Below, piece by piece: positions 6,410 through 6,559 of a DNA stretch of 6,559 nucleotides. Position 1 is the first letter of the stretch; each line of letters starts with the position of its first letter. This DNA is from JAKPRU01 sp029568995 (GTDB lineage Bacteria > Hinthialibacterota > Hinthialibacteria > Hinthialibacterales > JAKPRU01): positions 1-6,559 of the forward strand of contig DAOMHQ010000245.1 in the NCBI GenBank assembly GCA_035430965.1, written 5' to 3'. A model generated the notes under the pieces. That model searched no databases and was not told where the DNA came from. It worked only from the letters and a program-made list of their open reading frames with translations. The translations under genes and the position numbers were made by a program.

Positions 6410-6417
6410 CTCCTCTC
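6410..6417 (-). promoter_or_regulatory. Shine-Dalgarno sequence of the DUF4838 lipoprotein gene
   Basis: On the minus strand this reads GAGAGGAG, ending 9 bases before the ATG at 6398-6400. It is the strongest ribosome binding site in the window and fixes the start that yields a clean lipoprotein signal peptide. Confidence 0.7.
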
Positions 6418-6434
6418 GATTTGATGATCCTTAG

Positions 6435-6463
6435 AGTATCAACTATAGACCGAACAATGCCAA
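6435..6463 (-). promoter_or_regulatory. Candidate sigma-70-type promoter for the DUF4838 lipoprotein gene
   Basis: On the minus strand TTGGCA (6458-6463, five of six matches to TTGACA) and GATACT (6435-6440, four of six matches to TATAAT) are separated by exactly 17 bases. Transcription would start near 6428, about 28 bases before the ATG and upstream of the Shine-Dalgarno sequence. The geometry is good, but the sigma factor of the host is not known. Confidence 0.45.
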
Positions 6464-6485
6464 GGACTCCACAACCGGATATGAT

Positions 6486-6502
6486 TTGTGTTCTTGACAC
6501 AA
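6486..6502. promoter_or_regulatory. 17-base palindrome upstream of the lipoprotein gene (operator candidate)
   Basis: TTGTGT (6486-6491) and ACACAA (6497-6502) form perfect 6-base arms around 5 bases. It lies about 23 bases upstream of the -35 candidate of the lipoprotein gene, a place where an activator or repressor could bind. A TTGACA hexamer at 6494-6499 overlaps it on the plus strand, but no -10 follows at normal spacing. No T-run follows, so it is not a clear terminator. Confidence 0.25.
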
Positions 6503-6539
6503 GCCCCTTCCCCCGTCACCGTATGCAGTGGAATCTGAA

Positions 6540-6559
6540 ATGCGCGCATATCACGTGAG
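6540..6559 (+). other. Possible first codons of a plus-strand gene at the right edge
   Basis: An ATG at 6540-6542 opens a frame (MRAYHV) that leaves the window. Only a weak GGA, 7 bases upstream, could serve as a ribosome site. Six codons cannot show coding, and the frame may be chance. Confidence 0.15.

Noticed and set aside
6494..6527. A plus-strand promoter starting with a perfect TTGACA
   Set aside because: The only TATAAT-like hexamer (6522-6527) is 22 bases away, too far for a normal promoter.

Overview
The window is 6559 bases from a bacterial chromosome of moderately high GC. It holds four complete protein genes and about 900 bases of intergenic or edge sequence. No rRNA, tRNA, CRISPR array, transposase or phage gene was seen. 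A prepilin of the Asn-Xaa-Tyr-Pro type ending in Tyr-Arg-Phe-Gly, a DUF4838 lipoprotein and a CgeB/DUF3880-type glycosyltransferase together suggest a Gram-negative environmental bacterium. Candidates are Planctomycetota, Lentisphaerota, Hydrogenedentota, Sumerlaeota or relatives. This placement is an inference from protein style, and no marker gene confirms it.

Layout from left to right. Positions 1-122 hold a short open stretch running off the left edge on the minus strand, then a C-rich tract. Positions 123-1277 (minus) encode a class II Fic protein (AMPylase type) with a C-terminal winged helix. An AT-rich palindrome lies 18 bases before its start. Positions 1423-1541 form a compact nest of inverted repeats resembling a REPIN, a non-autonomous element made of two REP-like units facing each other. 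Positions 1589-2149 (minus) encode a type IV prepilin or pseudopilin. A divergent intergenic region of about 190 bases follows. Positions 2342-4132 (plus) encode a 596-residue glycosyltransferase with a MAF-like N-terminal region and a small Cys/His cluster. Twelve bases further on, convergently, 4145-6400 (minus) encodes a 751-residue DUF4838 lipoprotein with a good promoter candidate upstream. The right edge carries a 17-base palindrome and possibly the first codons of a plus-strand gene.

The genes do not form an operon: orientations are -, -, +, -, and each of the last three has its own Shine-Dalgarno sequence. A loose theme is the cell surface and carbohydrates: a pilin-like protein, a glycosyltransferase possibly acting on a surface protein or glycan, and an outer-membrane or periplasmic lipoprotein that looks glycoside-hydrolase-related. 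The Fic protein is probably an independent post-translational regulator. I found no convincing new multi-gene system. The items most worth checking are the REPIN-like element, the Fic operator candidate, the Cys/His cluster in the glycosyltransferase and the prepilin/glycosyltransferase divergent pair.
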